Assembly (NCBI GenBank): GCA_003249645.1
Contig: QKIH01000025.1
Span: 1-64,000, forward strand
Direction: 5' to 3'
From: Desulfobulbaceae bacterium
GTDB lineage: Bacteria; Desulfobacterota; Desulfobulbia; Desulfobulbales; Desulfocapsaceae
Length of the DNA: 64,000 nt
Part shown: positions 46,047 to 55,677 of the stretch, one piece after another
How positions within the stretch are numbered: the first letter of the stretch is position 1
Layout of the letters: every line of letters starts with the position of its first letter
Translations under genes and position numbers: made by a program
Notes under the pieces: generated by a model
The model's input: the letters and a program-made list of their open reading frames with translations, nothing else
Told to the model about the DNA's origin: nothing
The model's database searches: none

Positions 46047-47069
46047 TTAGATCTGGCCAGAAGCTTTGGTGGTTTTAACAATAACAGCACCAATCTGGTA
46101 AGGACAGCCGTTAGAAGAAGGACGACGATCCTCAAGACGACCTTTCCAGCCATCTTCAACGGTTCCAACAGGGATACGGATAGAAGCACCGCGGTTGGAA
46201 ACACCATAAGAGAATTCGTTGATAGAAGCAGTCTCATGCTTACCAGTGAGACGCTGATCATTGTAAGCACCGTATACTGCGATGTGCTCCTGAATATTTT
46301 TACCGAACTCTTCACAGATTAAATCAAATACTTTCTTGTCGCCGCAGGTTCTCATTTTACCGTTGGAGAAGTTAGCATGCATACCGGATCCGTTCCAGTC
46401 AGCATCTTTTCCAAGTGGTTTTGGATGGAAATCTACGTATACGCCGTATTTCTCTGCGGTTCTTTCAAGGAAATAACGAGCAACCCAGATCTCATCACCG
46501 GCAAGCTGAGCGCCTTTGCTGAAAATCTGGAACTCCCACTGACCAGGAGCAACCTCTGCGTTGATACCTTCGATGTTCAGGCCAGCTGCGATACAGATGT
46601 CAAGATGCTCTTCAACGATCTCACGACCATAGGCATTCTTAGCACCAACGCCACAGTAGTAAGGGAACTGAGGAACGATCGGGAAACCGCCTTTAGGGAA
46701 ACCAAGTGGAAGACCGGTCTCTGGATCACACAGGAAGTACTCCTGCTCGTAACCGAACCAGAAATCATCATCCGGATCATCAATGGATGCACGATGATTT
46801 GTAGCATGCGGGGTACCGTCAGCGTTGAGAACTTCACACATTACGATGTAAGCATTCTCACGATCCGGATCAGGACAAATGAATACCGGTTTTAACAGAC
46901 AGTCTGAAGAACCGCCTTCTGCCTGATTGGTTGAAGAGCCGTCAAAAGCCCAAACCGGACAATCTTCCAGTTTACCGCTGAAATTGTCTGCTAATCTTGT
47001 TTTTCCTCTAAGACCTTGGGTTGGCTCAGCACCATCAAGCCACAGGTACTCTAATTTTGCTCTGCTCAT
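46047..47069 (-). CDS. glnII: Type II (eukaryotic-like) glutamine synthetase
   Basis: 340 aa, the GSII length (GSI is about 470, GSIII about 700). Signatures in order: VWAFDGSSTNQAEGGSSDC, WFGYEQEYFL, GINAEVAPGQWEFQI, GSGMHANFS, NEFSYGVSNRGASIRIP and LEDRRPSSNGCPYQIGAVI, all matching GSII rather than GSI. It forms glutamine from glutamate, ammonia and ATP. GSII is typical of eukaryotes and some bacteria such as rhizobia and actinomycetes; it lacks the adenylylation site of GSI. AAAGGA ribosome binding site, own terminator, so monocistronic. Start and catalytic motifs are complete. Confidence 0.92.
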   Translation of the reverse strand: MSRAKLEYLWLDGAEPTQGLRGKTRLADNFSGKLEDCPVWAFDGSSTNQAEGGSSDCLLKPVFICPDPDRENAYIVMCEVLNADGTPHATNHRASIDDPDDDFWFGYEQEYFLCDPETGLPLGFPKGGFPIVPQFPYYCGVGAKNAYGREIVEEHLDICIAAGLNIEGINAEVAPGQWEFQIFSKGAQLAGDEIWVARYFLERTAEKYGVYVDFHPKPLGKDADWNGSGMHANFSNGKMRTCGDKKVFDLICEEFGKNIQEHIAVYGAYNDQRLTGKHETASINEFSYGVSNRGASIRIPVGTVEDGWKGRLEDRRPSSNGCPYQIGAVIVKTTKASGQI

Positions 47070-47890
47070 AATTAGTTCCTTTAATTAAGAATTCTATTTA
47101 ACAAATTTCGACTCCGAATCTGCCACGATCAAAAAAACAAAAAACAAACAAATTGTCAATCAAATTTGAGATTTTTTTTTGCGTTTTTGTTACAAATTTG
47201 TGCCCTTTTTGTCGTGCCATATTCACGAATGCCAAAAAGTATAATCATTTCATTTCATGTGTCTTGTTTGAAATGGTGTTTTATTCAACAATATTGTTTT
47301 TTCACGTTAAATCATAAAGTTATAAAACGTACTTTCTCTTTTTTCATCCTGCGGTTCAAATGCAGACTTTCAGTCTTCCAAAGAAACATGTGTAGACGAT
47401 AAACTCCATTTGTATGTTATTCACAATTATCTGACCTTGATCGCCACGATTACTCTTAACATACCGTTGTTGTAACAAGTAATAGTCAGAGTACCGATTA
47501 TGTAAACTGCAATTAAGGATCAAAAAATCATTCCTGCTATAACCTTGTCGGAGTTATCTTTCCGGTTAGCAGACTATCTGGACCTGCATCACGTTTTTCA
47601 CATAAAGCTGCGACGTCTTTGACAGACAATTATGGCCTGTCAATCGCAGCAATGAAATATATGCTACAAAAAAATGCATTTTTGTAGCAACAAAACACTC
47701 TTCGATTTCTCTGTTATAACCTGGCAACTGACCTGCTCTTCAAACTCCTCGATATAATTTGTTATTACAATAATTTATCAGCAAAGCACTCTACTTATCA
47801 CAAAAAAAAATATACAGGCATCATTAGTGCAACAGCATGGCAAATATCGTTATCACTTTTTGACATAACGAATTAAAGAAAGAGAATGCC
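47070..47890. other. 820-base AT-rich interval between glnII and modCAB
   Basis: No gene is recognised. The left end must hold the glnII promoter; a TTGACA lies near 47154 on the minus strand but without a good -10 element. The right half holds the hairpin at 47663-47688 and a small GACAG/CTGTC repeat near 47620-47640. It could hide a regulatory RNA such as a leader of the transporter operon, but I do not see the signature of a known Mo/W riboswitch. Confidence 0.4.
47663..47688. repeat. Perfect palindromic hairpin upstream of the Mo/W transporter operon
   Basis: GCTACAAAAA and TTTTTGTAGC arms with a 6-base loop, about 200 bases before the ABC ATPase gene. It is an intrinsic-terminator-like or operator-like element; it may be the binding site of a molybdate/tungstate-responsive repressor. 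The function is not established. Confidence 0.45.
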
Positions 47891-48622
47891 ATGCCAGTCA
47901 CCATTACTATTAAAAAGAAACTGCCGCCATATTCGCTCGACTTATCACTGTCATTTTCCGCTGGAGAATTAATCGCCGTTTTAGGTCCTTCAGGAGCAGG
48001 GAAATCAACTCTGATCAGATTGATAGCCGGTCTTGATTCACCGGATGAAGGTACAATACAATTCGGCAATACAACCTGGTTCAGCAGTCGAGATAAAATA
48101 ACAACCTCTCCTCAACAACGAAAGATCGGCATGGTCTTTCAGGAATATCCTCTTTTTCCCCATCTCTCCGTCTGGAATAATATAGCCTTTGCGGCACCCG
48201 ACACATCTGTCATAGAAAGTCTGCTTTCAGATTTTAATATTGCTCACCTGGCAAAACAGAAACCTGCCAGAATTTCAGGTGGAGAACGTCAGCGCGTCGC
48301 ACTCTGTCAGGCACTGGCCAGCCAGCCAGAGCTGCTTCTGCTTGACGAACCCTTTTCAGCCCTCGACATCAACAATCGACAACAGATTCGAAGACTCTTA
48401 AAACGAATAGTCCGCGAACAAAACATCCCCGTACTTCATATCACCCACGATCTTGAAGAAGCCTTCTATCTTGCGGATCGTTTCTTCGTCATGGAAAACG
48501 GCAGAGAATCGAGAACATGGTTAAGCCGCCAGCTTTCAGCCGGACGGACAACAAATTCTGTCTACGATTACAAATCGTTATCAATACAACCTCTGCAGCA
48601 AGGCAAACACCTTGCTGTTTAA
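47891..48622 (+). CDS. modC: ABC transporter ATPase, molybdate/tungstate type
   Basis: 243 aa. Walker A LGPSGAGKST, Q-loop VFQEYPLFPHLSVWNN, signature ISGGERQRVALCQAL, Walker B LLLLDEPFSALD and the H-loop in ITHDLEEAF. The sequence resembles ModC, but the usual MOP domain (about 140 extra residues) is missing, so molybdate sensing through the ATPase is absent. First gene of the transporter operon. AAAGAGA-type ribosome binding site. Confidence 0.85.
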   Translation: MPVTITIKKKLPPYSLDLSLSFSAGELIAVLGPSGAGKSTLIRLIAGLDSPDEGTIQFGNTTWFSSRDKITTSPQQRKIGMVFQEYPLFPHLSVWNNIAFAAPDTSVIESLLSDFNIAHLAKQKPARISGGERQRVALCQALASQPELLLLDEPFSALDINNRQQIRRLLKRIVREQNIPVLHITHDLEEAFYLADRFFVMENGRESRTWLSRQLSAGRTTNSVYDYKSLSIQPLQQGKHLAV

Positions 48623-48644
48623 CTCTTATTTTAGGAGACTGATC

Positions 48645-49376
48645 ATGAAACGCTTATCTTTTTTTCTTCTGGCCGCACTGTTATTTATTCTTCCGTCAAA
48701 CTCTTTGGCTAACATCATCCTTGCCTCCGGTGCAGGGTATCGCTCTGTGGTCGATCCTCTCGCAGAGCGATTTGAGAAACTAACCGGCATCAGCGTAGAA
48801 CGTATATATGGCAATATGGCCAGGGTCACAACCCAGGCCAAAACGGCTGGCACGGTTGATCTTGTACTAGGCGAAGCCTCGTTTCTGGCAAAGGCAGAAC
48901 TCCCTTTCATCTCTACCACCCAATTGGGCTTCGGCAGATTGGTTGCAATCTACCCGAAAGGCCAGTCGATCAGCGGAACCGATGACTTTCTTGATCCAAA
49001 AATCGAAAGAATTGCCATTCCCGAACCGGAAAAAGCCGTTTATGGGAAGGCCGCGATACAATACCTCAAAAATACCGGATTGTATGACCAGATAAAACCG
49101 AAGCTGTTTATTGTCGCAACAGTTCCTCAGGCCGCTTCCTATGTTTTATCCGGCGAGGTGGATGCAGCCCTGATCAACATGACCCATGCGACTAAAATCA
49201 AGGAAAATATTGGAGGATCTTACGAACTGGACAGTGCGTTGTACTCTCCCATAGACATCATTCTCGGTCGGATGCAGAACAGTTCGACCAACGAAGACTG
49301 TACAAAATTCCTTGCTTTCGTGCAGAGCGATGAAGCCAAACAACTCCTGGCTGATCACGGCTTGAAGAACAAATAA
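48645..49376 (+). CDS. modA: ModA-like oxyanion-binding protein
   Basis: 243 aa from the ATG at 48645 (TAGGAG upstream; an earlier in-frame start overlaps the ATPase gene). Signal peptide about 1-22. The mature protein follows the ModA/WtpA pattern: LASGAGYRSVVDPLAERFEK, NPEP-like segment AIPEPEKAVYGKAAIQYL and QAASYVLSGEVDAALINMT. It binds molybdate, tungstate or a related oxyanion in the periplasm. Between the ATPase and the permease genes, an order different from modABC. Confidence 0.87.
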   Translation: MKRLSFFLLAALLFILPSNSLANIILASGAGYRSVVDPLAERFEKLTGISVERIYGNMARVTTQAKTAGTVDLVLGEASFLAKAELPFISTTQLGFGRLVAIYPKGQSISGTDDFLDPKIERIAIPEPEKAVYGKAAIQYLKNTGLYDQIKPKLFIVATVPQAASYVLSGEVDAALINMTHATKIKENIGGSYELDSALYSPIDIILGRMQNSSTNEDCTKFLAFVQSDEAKQLLADHGLKNK

Positions 49377-49390
49377 ATTCAGGACCTTCC

Positions 49391-50050
49391 ATGATATTAG
49401 ATTCTGCCTCTCTGATCCCGCTGGTGCTGACCGCCAAAGTCCTCTTTTACGCGACACTGCTGCAATTATTTATAAGTGTTCCGATCGGCTGCTGGCTGTC
49501 ATGTTCCAGGACCGTTTTCAGCTCTTTTGTAGACATCCTGGTTTCGTTGCCGCTGGTTTTCCCTCCGATAGCAACAGGTTTTTTCCTGCTGATTATTTTC
49601 GGAAGAAAAAGTCCTTTAAACGTGGTGTTTAACGACACCATCATCTTTCAACTGCCGGGACTTGTCCTTGCTGCTTTTGTTGCAGGAATTCCGCTTGTGG
49701 TCAAACCCATACAGGCGGCAATGAACTCATCCGAAGCAAACAAGCTGGCGGAGCTTGCCGCAGTGCTTGGCAAAAACAAGCTGACCATCCTTTTTGCCGT
49801 ACTGCTGCCTCTTGCCAAAAAAACGATCCTCGCCGGCCTGCTGCTTGCGGTCGGCAGGTCACTCGGAGAGGTGGGGATGAGCATGATGCTGGGCGGCAAC
49901 ATCATCGGCAGGACCAACACCATCTCTCTGGAAATTTATAACGCGGTATTTGAAGGCGAATTCAAACGGGCAGCCATTCTCTCCCTTCTGTTGGCGGCCT
50001 TTTCTTCTGGTCTTTTCATCGCTTTCAAAAAACTATCCTCAACAACATAG
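49391..50050 (+). CDS. modB: ModB-like ABC transporter permease
   Basis: 219 aa with five to six membrane helices. The coupling EAA-loop is present as LAELAAVLGKNKLTILFAVL. GEVGMSMMLGGNIIGRTNTI is the ModB-type conserved segment after it. Forms the membrane channel with the two adjacent gene products; imports molybdate or tungstate. Starts 14 bases after modA. Confidence 0.9.
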   Translation: MILDSASLIPLVLTAKVLFYATLLQLFISVPIGCWLSCSRTVFSSFVDILVSLPLVFPPIATGFFLLIIFGRKSPLNVVFNDTIIFQLPGLVLAAFVAGIPLVVKPIQAAMNSSEANKLAELAAVLGKNKLTILFAVLLPLAKKTILAGLLLAVGRSLGEVGMSMMLGGNIIGRTNTISLEIYNAVFEGEFKRAAILSLLLAAFSSGLFIAFKKLSSTT

Positions 50051-50062
50051 GAGCAAAATACA

Positions 50063-50788
50063 ATGTCACTTATCCAATCTCTCCAAAGCCGGATGAAAGA
50101 AGAATGGGAGCCGCTTGGCATCCTCGCCGATACAGTAATGGTGTCAGCTCGCATACTGACCACCGAAGAAGCCATCGGCAGGCAGAATGACAACGAATTT
50201 CCACTGCAGAAAGGGAAAGAAAAGATGATGGAAGCATGCTTTCGAGAAAGCAAGGGCCAGGCATTTACCGACCACTTCGCCAACTTCGAAGGCACACTCG
50301 GGGAAATTGTTTCGATGGAACTGACCGATAATTTTAGACGGGCACTCTTTATAGCAGCATGCAACGCTGTGCAGCACTATCTGAAGAAAACAAGCCACAC
50401 CATCCACTGCAGAAATGAGGATATCAGCCGATGTGCGGGAAAACTGGCAGCATATATTAGAGAGCAGTACGGCTCTCCGAAAATCACGCAGATTGGTTAT
50501 CAGCCGAAAATGATCGCCGCATTATCAGGACTCTTCCCGTTGAGAGTGATAGATCTTGATAAGGATAATATCGGTCAGACAAGACATGGTGTTTTAATTG
50601 AAGGCCCGGAAAGCACCAGGGAAGCAATAGCTTGTGCAGACTTGATTCTTGCAACAGGTTCAACCGTCGTCAATGACTCACTGGCCAATTTTATCATAGA
50701 GGGGATGCCGACAATTTTCTACGGAACTTCGATAGCGGCAGCCGCCGACATCCTGGGATTAAACCGCTTCTGCCCCGAAAGCTCATGA
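50063..50788 (+). CDS. DUF364 (Rossmann-like, putative metal chelation) protein
   Basis: 241 aa, soluble. N-terminal enolase-like part with HFANFEGTLGEIVSM, then a Rossmann-like half (ITQIGYQPKMIAALSG; DLILATGSTVVNDSLANFII), which fits the DUF364 family. Members of known structure are suggested to chelate heavy metals. It is the fourth gene of the modCAB operon, 12 bases after modB with a GGAG ribosome binding site, so a role in handling imported molybdate/tungstate or in cofactor metal transfer is likely (inference). Confidence 0.8.
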   Translation: MSLIQSLQSRMKEEWEPLGILADTVMVSARILTTEEAIGRQNDNEFPLQKGKEKMMEACFRESKGQAFTDHFANFEGTLGEIVSMELTDNFRRALFIAACNAVQHYLKKTSHTIHCRNEDISRCAGKLAAYIREQYGSPKITQIGYQPKMIAALSGLFPLRVIDLDKDNIGQTRHGVLIEGPESTREAIACADLILATGSTVVNDSLANFIIEGMPTIFYGTSIAAAADILGLNRFCPESS

Positions 50789-50802
50789 AATCAGCTCTGT
50801 AT

Positions 50803-50844
50803 ATGACCTTGCTCTGTGGACACACATAACCGCAGATCAAGGTC
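50803..50844. terminator. Stem-loop between convergent DUF364 and mgtE genes
   Basis: TGACCTTG (50803-50810) and CAAGGTCA (50837-50844) arms with an inner CTGTGG/CCGCAG pairing (one G-T mismatch). It lies in the 60-base gap between two convergent genes and probably acts as a bidirectional terminator, though T-runs are weak. Confidence 0.55.
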
Positions 50845-50848
50845 ACCA

Positions 50849-52213
50849 CTATACCCCCTGAAGTTTCGGCAGAACCATGGCCGCAAAATTGAGCACGAAG
50901 AAAAAGCCGCACATGTCAGTTACCGTCGTTAAAAGCGGACTTGACACCAGCGCAGGATCAAGCCGCAGCCCTTTCAGCAGGAGCGGCAGCATGCCGCCAA
51001 GTAGAACAGACACCAGTGTGTTGGCAGCAAGCGCACCGCCGATTACCAGAGCAAGCCAGATATTGCCCTTCCACAAAAAGGCAATAGAGCCAAGTATTAA
51101 CCCGAGAACAAGGCCATTTAAAATCCCCACCCTCATCTCTTTTAACAGGACCCAGAGAAGCTCACCCGGCCGGATAAGGCCAAGTGATAGCTCGCGCATC
51201 GATACTGCAACCGCCTGATTGCCTGAGCAACCGCTCATATCGCTGACCATCGGCAGAAAAACAGCCAGGGTGATAACGGCGGCCAGGGTATCCTGGTACA
51301 TGGCGATGACACTGGCCGCAATGATATTCAGGCCGATATTCATGGTCAGCCAAGCAAGTCTGCGGCCGGATCGGGAGAGCAGCGGCATGGTCCGGAATTC
51401 TTCACCACCAATAATACCGCTGATTCGAAGGAAAGTTCTGGTCTTTCGTTTATTCACTGCTTCCTCTACCCTGTCCGGCAAAACAATACCGACCAAAACA
51501 TTATTTTTGTCCACAACCGGGACACCGAAGAGTGTATGCTCTTCAAAGAACTGATCAAGCTCCGTCAATCCTGTCATATCAGCAACACTTAAGGGACTGC
51601 TGATCATGATCTCCTTCAATTGCTTCGACCGGGGAGGAAACAGCAGATCATGGACGCGAAGAACACCGGTCAGTCTCTCCTGCTCATCGACGACATAGAA
51701 ATACTGAACATGGTAATCGGCATACTCCTCCTGGTTTGTCTGCAGGTTTTCAAGAACATCCTTGATGGTCAGATCCTGATTGAAACTGAGATATTCGGAA
51801 ATCATGATGCCGCCGGCACAATCTGCCGGATATTCAAGCATCATCCTGGCCTCGACAGCATCTTCATGATCCATGCTGTCCAGAATTGCCTTACTGGCGT
51901 CGCCATCCATCTCACTTAAAACATCCACCAGATGGTCACTTTCCAGCTCTTCCAGGATGGCAACGGCTTTTTCCGTCGGCATCTCTTCAACAACCTCAAC
52001 AGCATGCAGATCCGGTATGCCTTCGATAATCTCTGCGGCGCTTTCAGGGTCGAGCATACCAAGCAGCTTAACCTGATCATCCATATCGAGACGGACGACT
52101 GCCCTTGCTATATCTGACGAATCAAGCGTGCTGAGATAGTCTGAAAGCTCAACCACTCTGTTTTCTTTAACAAATTCAGTTAGCTGTTTACTGGAAGCAA
52201 CTTCCTTGCTCAT
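50849..52213 (-). CDS. mgtE: MgtE-family magnesium transporter
   Basis: 454 aa from the ATG at 52213, chosen because GAGGT lies upstream and the length then matches the family (about 450); the longer frame adds a 27-residue hydrophobic stretch unlike MgtE. Cytoplasmic MgtE_N domain (about 20-120), a CBS pair (about 130-250), then five membrane helices with the pore motif MVSDMSGCSGNQAVAV. A Mg2+-gated channel or transporter that can also carry Co2+. Divergent from the MscS gene. Confidence 0.93.
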   Translation of the reverse strand: MSKEVASSKQLTEFVKENRVVELSDYLSTLDSSDIARAVVRLDMDDQVKLLGMLDPESAAEIIEGIPDLHAVEVVEEMPTEKAVAILEELESDHLVDVLSEMDGDASKAILDSMDHEDAVEARMMLEYPADCAGGIMISEYLSFNQDLTIKDVLENLQTNQEEYADYHVQYFYVVDEQERLTGVLRVHDLLFPPRSKQLKEIMISSPLSVADMTGLTELDQFFEEHTLFGVPVVDKNNVLVGIVLPDRVEEAVNKRKTRTFLRISGIIGGEEFRTMPLLSRSGRRLAWLTMNIGLNIIAASVIAMYQDTLAAVITLAVFLPMVSDMSGCSGNQAVAVSMRELSLGLIRPGELLWVLLKEMRVGILNGLVLGLILGSIAFLWKGNIWLALVIGGALAANTLVSVLLGGMLPLLLKGLRLDPALVSSPLLTTVTDMCGFFFVLNFAAMVLPKLQGV

Positions 52214-52467
52214 GGGAGACCTCGTTTTCGGGAAGAAGTATACAAACAACAGGATCATCATTATAACTATACTGAATTGCACATTAACCGGCAAACAAGT
52301 CCTTAAAAAAATGCACTATTGAAAAGAGTTTTTACTGCAATATCAAAGCAATACTTTTTTTCATGACAAAGAAATGGTTAAAATAGAGTAAAATAGATTC
52401 AACCCGCTGTTTTCTGAAGTGAGAAATTTTTCACAACCTAACACCTATAAAAGAAATGCATTGAACT

Positions 52468-54684
52468 ATGTTTTTCATACATACAAAAAAAACGGCCGTT
52501 TTTTCTTTTATTTCCATCACATCGCTTATCATCTTCTGTTCCCTGCTCTTCGGCGCAGACAGTACGCCGACCCTTACCGGTAGATACAAGACGCAGCAGA
52601 CTGCCATCGAAAAGACTCTCAATGAAGCGATGCAGAATGATTCGCTTGCAGTACAGGAAGAGAGCCGCCAGAAGCTGAAAGACTATATTGATGACTACAC
52701 CAAACAGATAGAAATCCTTCAGAAGGAAATCGCTCAGCTGACTTCAGCTCTGGAAGGCGTTGACAAACCGGAAAATTTGAATGATAGAGCAACCAAGATG
52801 CTTTCAGACTTTCTCAGTCTGAAGCAGGAAAAAGAGCTGCAGCTGGTTGAATTGAGACTGCTGCTGCTCAATGCAGAAGAAGCCGACAAAAAGCTCGGCA
52901 AACAGATTGATAAAGAAATGGCTGCAAGTCTCTTCAGCCGAAATGAGCCCATCTGGAGTGCAAGGCCTGTCAGCAGCAACCCGATTGATTACAAACTGTA
53001 CCAGCACCCGCTGGTGCTTCTGCTCTCGTTGTTAAGCCTGCTCATCTGCCTTTTTTCAAACAGTTTAAGCCGTTTTGAAGGGTCACCTGACAAAGAGCAG
53101 ACAAACCTCATAACCCTGCTAGCCCGAAAATTCAGAAACCACGGCCTGCTGCTCAAGGTCACGCTCTTTATTATATTTGCCGTGCCTCTTGCCCTCTTTA
53201 TAAGTTCCCATCTCACTGTAATAAATCAGCTGCTCTTCCCGATCGGTTCTGCACTCTTTTTCTATATGGCGGGATACTGGTACATTCCGGTGTTTTTTCA
53301 GCGTCTGTTCAAGATCGAACCCAATGGAGTAACGATCAACCTCTTTGCCTTGAGTTCATCATTACTCATGGTTGTCGGTCTGGGAGGCAGAGAGGTATTT
53401 CACGTCCCGCATTACACTTTTTCGATCCTTCTGCTGTTTTATCAGATAATGTTTTCCCTCATGCTTCGCAGCCTTCTTGTTGAACGTTTCAATGGTGTCT
53501 GGAAGGTATTGAGAGCATTTCTGATCATGATAACGCTGACGCTAGCCTGCCTTGAGATTATCGGCTACACGAATTTCATCGACTTTCTTGTTGATGCCAC
53601 AACCAAGACTACAGGGACCATCATTCTGGCCTCGATCCTGTATGACGGAGTAGAACTTGTCCTGGCCGGATGCGTCTATCTGAAAAATTCTCTGTTCGAC
53701 AAATTTCTTTACAACTATTCTATCCATGATTCCGGCTTCGAGACTCTGACTGTGCTTGGAATAGGGGTGAAAATATACCTGCTTCTCGTCACCGCTATCC
53801 TGATCGCTCACCAATGGGGCCTAAGCCAGTTCAGCAACGATGATTTGAGCAATTTTTTCTTTACCGGCATTGAGTTAGGCGGCATCGCAATAATACCTGC
53901 CCGTATAACTCTTGGTCTGCTCATCTTTGTTCTCCTCTGGCCTCTGATAGGATTTGTCAAGGAGCTGCTCGACCATAAATGGCTCACACATTCAGGATTT
54001 TCAGCTTCCAGCCGCGACTCTTTCCTGACCATGGGCGGATATGCCGGTTATGCGATACTGATCGGCCTGGTTCTGTCAGTTGCCGGTGTAAAGCTGACCG
54101 GTCTCACTATCGTTGTCGGCGCCCTGTCTGTCGGTATCGGTTTTGGTCTGCAGAACCTGGTCAACAATTTCATCTCAGGCATCATCCTGATCTTTGAAAG
54201 ACCGATCAAGAAAGGCGACTGGATCCTGGTCGGCTCGACCGAAGGATACGTTAAAAAAATTTCCATCCGTTCAACCATTATCCAGACCTTCGACCGGGCC
54301 GATGTTATTGTCCCCAACTCTGAACTGATTTCAAACCAGGTAACGAACATGATGCTTACCGACAATTGCGGCAGGCTCAGGGTCTCGGTCGGTGTTGCGT
54401 ACGGCACGGATACCGAACTTGTCCAGCAGCTCCTGCTCCAATGTGCTGCCGAACATCCTCAGGTAATGAAAGACGGCTCGGTGCCGGTGCCGCGAGCATG
54501 GTTTCAGGAATTCGGCGACAGTTCACTTAATTTTGACCTGCTTGTCCATATCAAAGAGATCGACATGAAAATCCAGGTTCGCAGTGAACTGCATACGGCT
54601 ATTGATAAAATCTTTAAGCAGCATGACATCTCCATTCCATTTCCACAGCGGGATGTTCATCTGTTTGAACAGAAAACCGAATAA
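52468..54684 (+). CDS. MscS/MscK-type mechanosensitive channel with long N-terminus
   Basis: 738 aa. A signal-like N-terminus is followed by a coiled coil (about 55-150, KDYIDDYTKQIEILQKEIAQ), several membrane helices (about 180-500) and the MscS pore domain: VVGALSVGIGFGLQNLVNNF, FERPIKKGDWILVGSTEGYV and SIRSTIIQTFDRADVIVPNS. Length and layout resemble the MscK/KefA or YbdG-like large MscS subfamily. It releases solutes on osmotic downshock. The next gene (ZntB-like) begins 18 bases later. Confidence 0.92.
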   Translation: MFFIHTKKTAVFSFISITSLIIFCSLLFGADSTPTLTGRYKTQQTAIEKTLNEAMQNDSLAVQEESRQKLKDYIDDYTKQIEILQKEIAQLTSALEGVDKPENLNDRATKMLSDFLSLKQEKELQLVELRLLLLNAEEADKKLGKQIDKEMAASLFSRNEPIWSARPVSSNPIDYKLYQHPLVLLLSLLSLLICLFSNSLSRFEGSPDKEQTNLITLLARKFRNHGLLLKVTLFIIFAVPLALFISSHLTVINQLLFPIGSALFFYMAGYWYIPVFFQRLFKIEPNGVTINLFALSSSLLMVVGLGGREVFHVPHYTFSILLLFYQIMFSLMLRSLLVERFNGVWKVLRAFLIMITLTLACLEIIGYTNFIDFLVDATTKTTGTIILASILYDGVELVLAGCVYLKNSLFDKFLYNYSIHDSGFETLTVLGIGVKIYLLLVTAILIAHQWGLSQFSNDDLSNFFFTGIELGGIAIIPARITLGLLIFVLLWPLIGFVKELLDHKWLTHSGFSASSRDSFLTMGGYAGYAILIGLVLSVAGVKLTGLTIVVGALSVGIGFGLQNLVNNFISGIILIFERPIKKGDWILVGSTEGYVKKISIRSTIIQTFDRADVIVPNSELISNQVTNMMLTDNCGRLRVSVGVAYGTDTELVQQLLLQCAAEHPQVMKDGSVPVPRAWFQEFGDSSLNFDLLVHIKEIDMKIQVRSELHTAIDKIFKQHDISIPFPQRDVHLFEQKTE

Positions 54685-54702
54685 CCTATCAGGAGTCATT
54701 TC

Positions 54703-55677
54703 ATGGCACTTAAACATGCGGTGCAGGCTGTTTTATTCGATGGAAAAGGCAAGGGCACGGTTTTAGCTGCAGATAAAGCTGATTTTACCCCGCCGAAAGA
54801 AGATGGCAGCTTTCTGTGGATTCATATAGACTATACCACTGAGGCAGGAAAAAACCTGCTTCAGCAGCGCCAGCTTGATCAGGTAATCAAAAACAATCTC
54901 ACCGATGAGGATACCCGTCCGCGCTTCTTCCACATGCAGGAAGGCCTTTACCTGTCATTACGTGCGGTCAATCTCAACCCAGGGGCCAACCCCGACGACA
55001 TGATCGGTATCCGGGTATGGGTTACCCCGCAGCTGATCATTTCATCAAACAGCCGTACGCTTCTTTCTTTGCAGGATATAATCCAGTATTCCGCTGAAGG
55101 ACGAGGCCCTGCGACGGTTTCATCATTTATCAATCTGCTTGTCGAGCGGCTGGCTGACCGGGCCGAAAACGTCATCGAACAGCTTGACGACTCTTTTGAA
55201 GAACTGGAAGACCAGCTCCTGGGACCAGGTTCAGACGACCTGCGCAACAACCTCTCGGAACTCCGTCGGCAGGCCATTCGGCTTCGCCGCTATTTCGCTC
55301 CGCAGCGTGAAACCCTGCAGCAGCTATTAATCGAACCGCCAGAATGGTATTCAAAACGCGACAAAGTCCATCTTCGTGAAAATCTCAACAAGTTCAAACG
55401 CTATCTGGAAGAGCTCGACTACCTGGTTGACCGGGCCATTGTTGCACAGGAAGAACTGATCGGCAATTACTCTGAAATGCTCAACAGACGCATGTATACT
55501 CTTTCACTTGTGGCGACCCTCTTCATGCCACTCGGCTTCCTGACCGGTCTGCTCGGCATCAATGTGGGTGGTATTCCATGGGCTCAAAATCCCTATGGTT
55601 TTCTCATCATCTGCCTTGGCATTTCTGTCTTGGGCGGCAGTATTGCTTACTTTCTCCATCGCAGGAAATGGTTCTAG
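54703..55677 (+). CDS. zntB: ZntB/CorA-family metal ion transporter
   Basis: 324 aa: a large cytoplasmic head with a long helix (QQLLIEPPEW; LNKFKRYLEELDYLVDRAIV) and two C-terminal membrane helices. The loop between them reads GLLGINVGGIPWAQNPYGF, the ZntB version of the CorA GMN signature (GIN). ZntB transports zinc; a few CorA relatives carry other divalent ions. Co-transcribed with the MscS-like gene. AGGAG ribosome binding site. Confidence 0.9.
   Translation: MALKHAVQAVLFDGKGKGTVLAADKADFTPPKEDGSFLWIHIDYTTEAGKNLLQQRQLDQVIKNNLTDEDTRPRFFHMQEGLYLSLRAVNLNPGANPDDMIGIRVWVTPQLIISSNSRTLLSLQDIIQYSAEGRGPATVSSFINLLVERLADRAENVIEQLDDSFEELEDQLLGPGSDDLRNNLSELRRQAIRLRRYFAPQRETLQQLLIEPPEWYSKRDKVHLRENLNKFKRYLEELDYLVDRAIVAQEELIGNYSEMLNRRMYTLSLVATLFMPLGFLTGLLGINVGGIPWAQNPYGFLIICLGISVLGGSIAYFLHRRKWF

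Noticed and set aside
47080-47160. Possible sigma-54 promoter of glnII (GTGGCAGATTCGGAGTC on the minus strand)
   Set aside because: The -12 element would be GT instead of GC at the required spacing, so the match to the consensus is insufficient.
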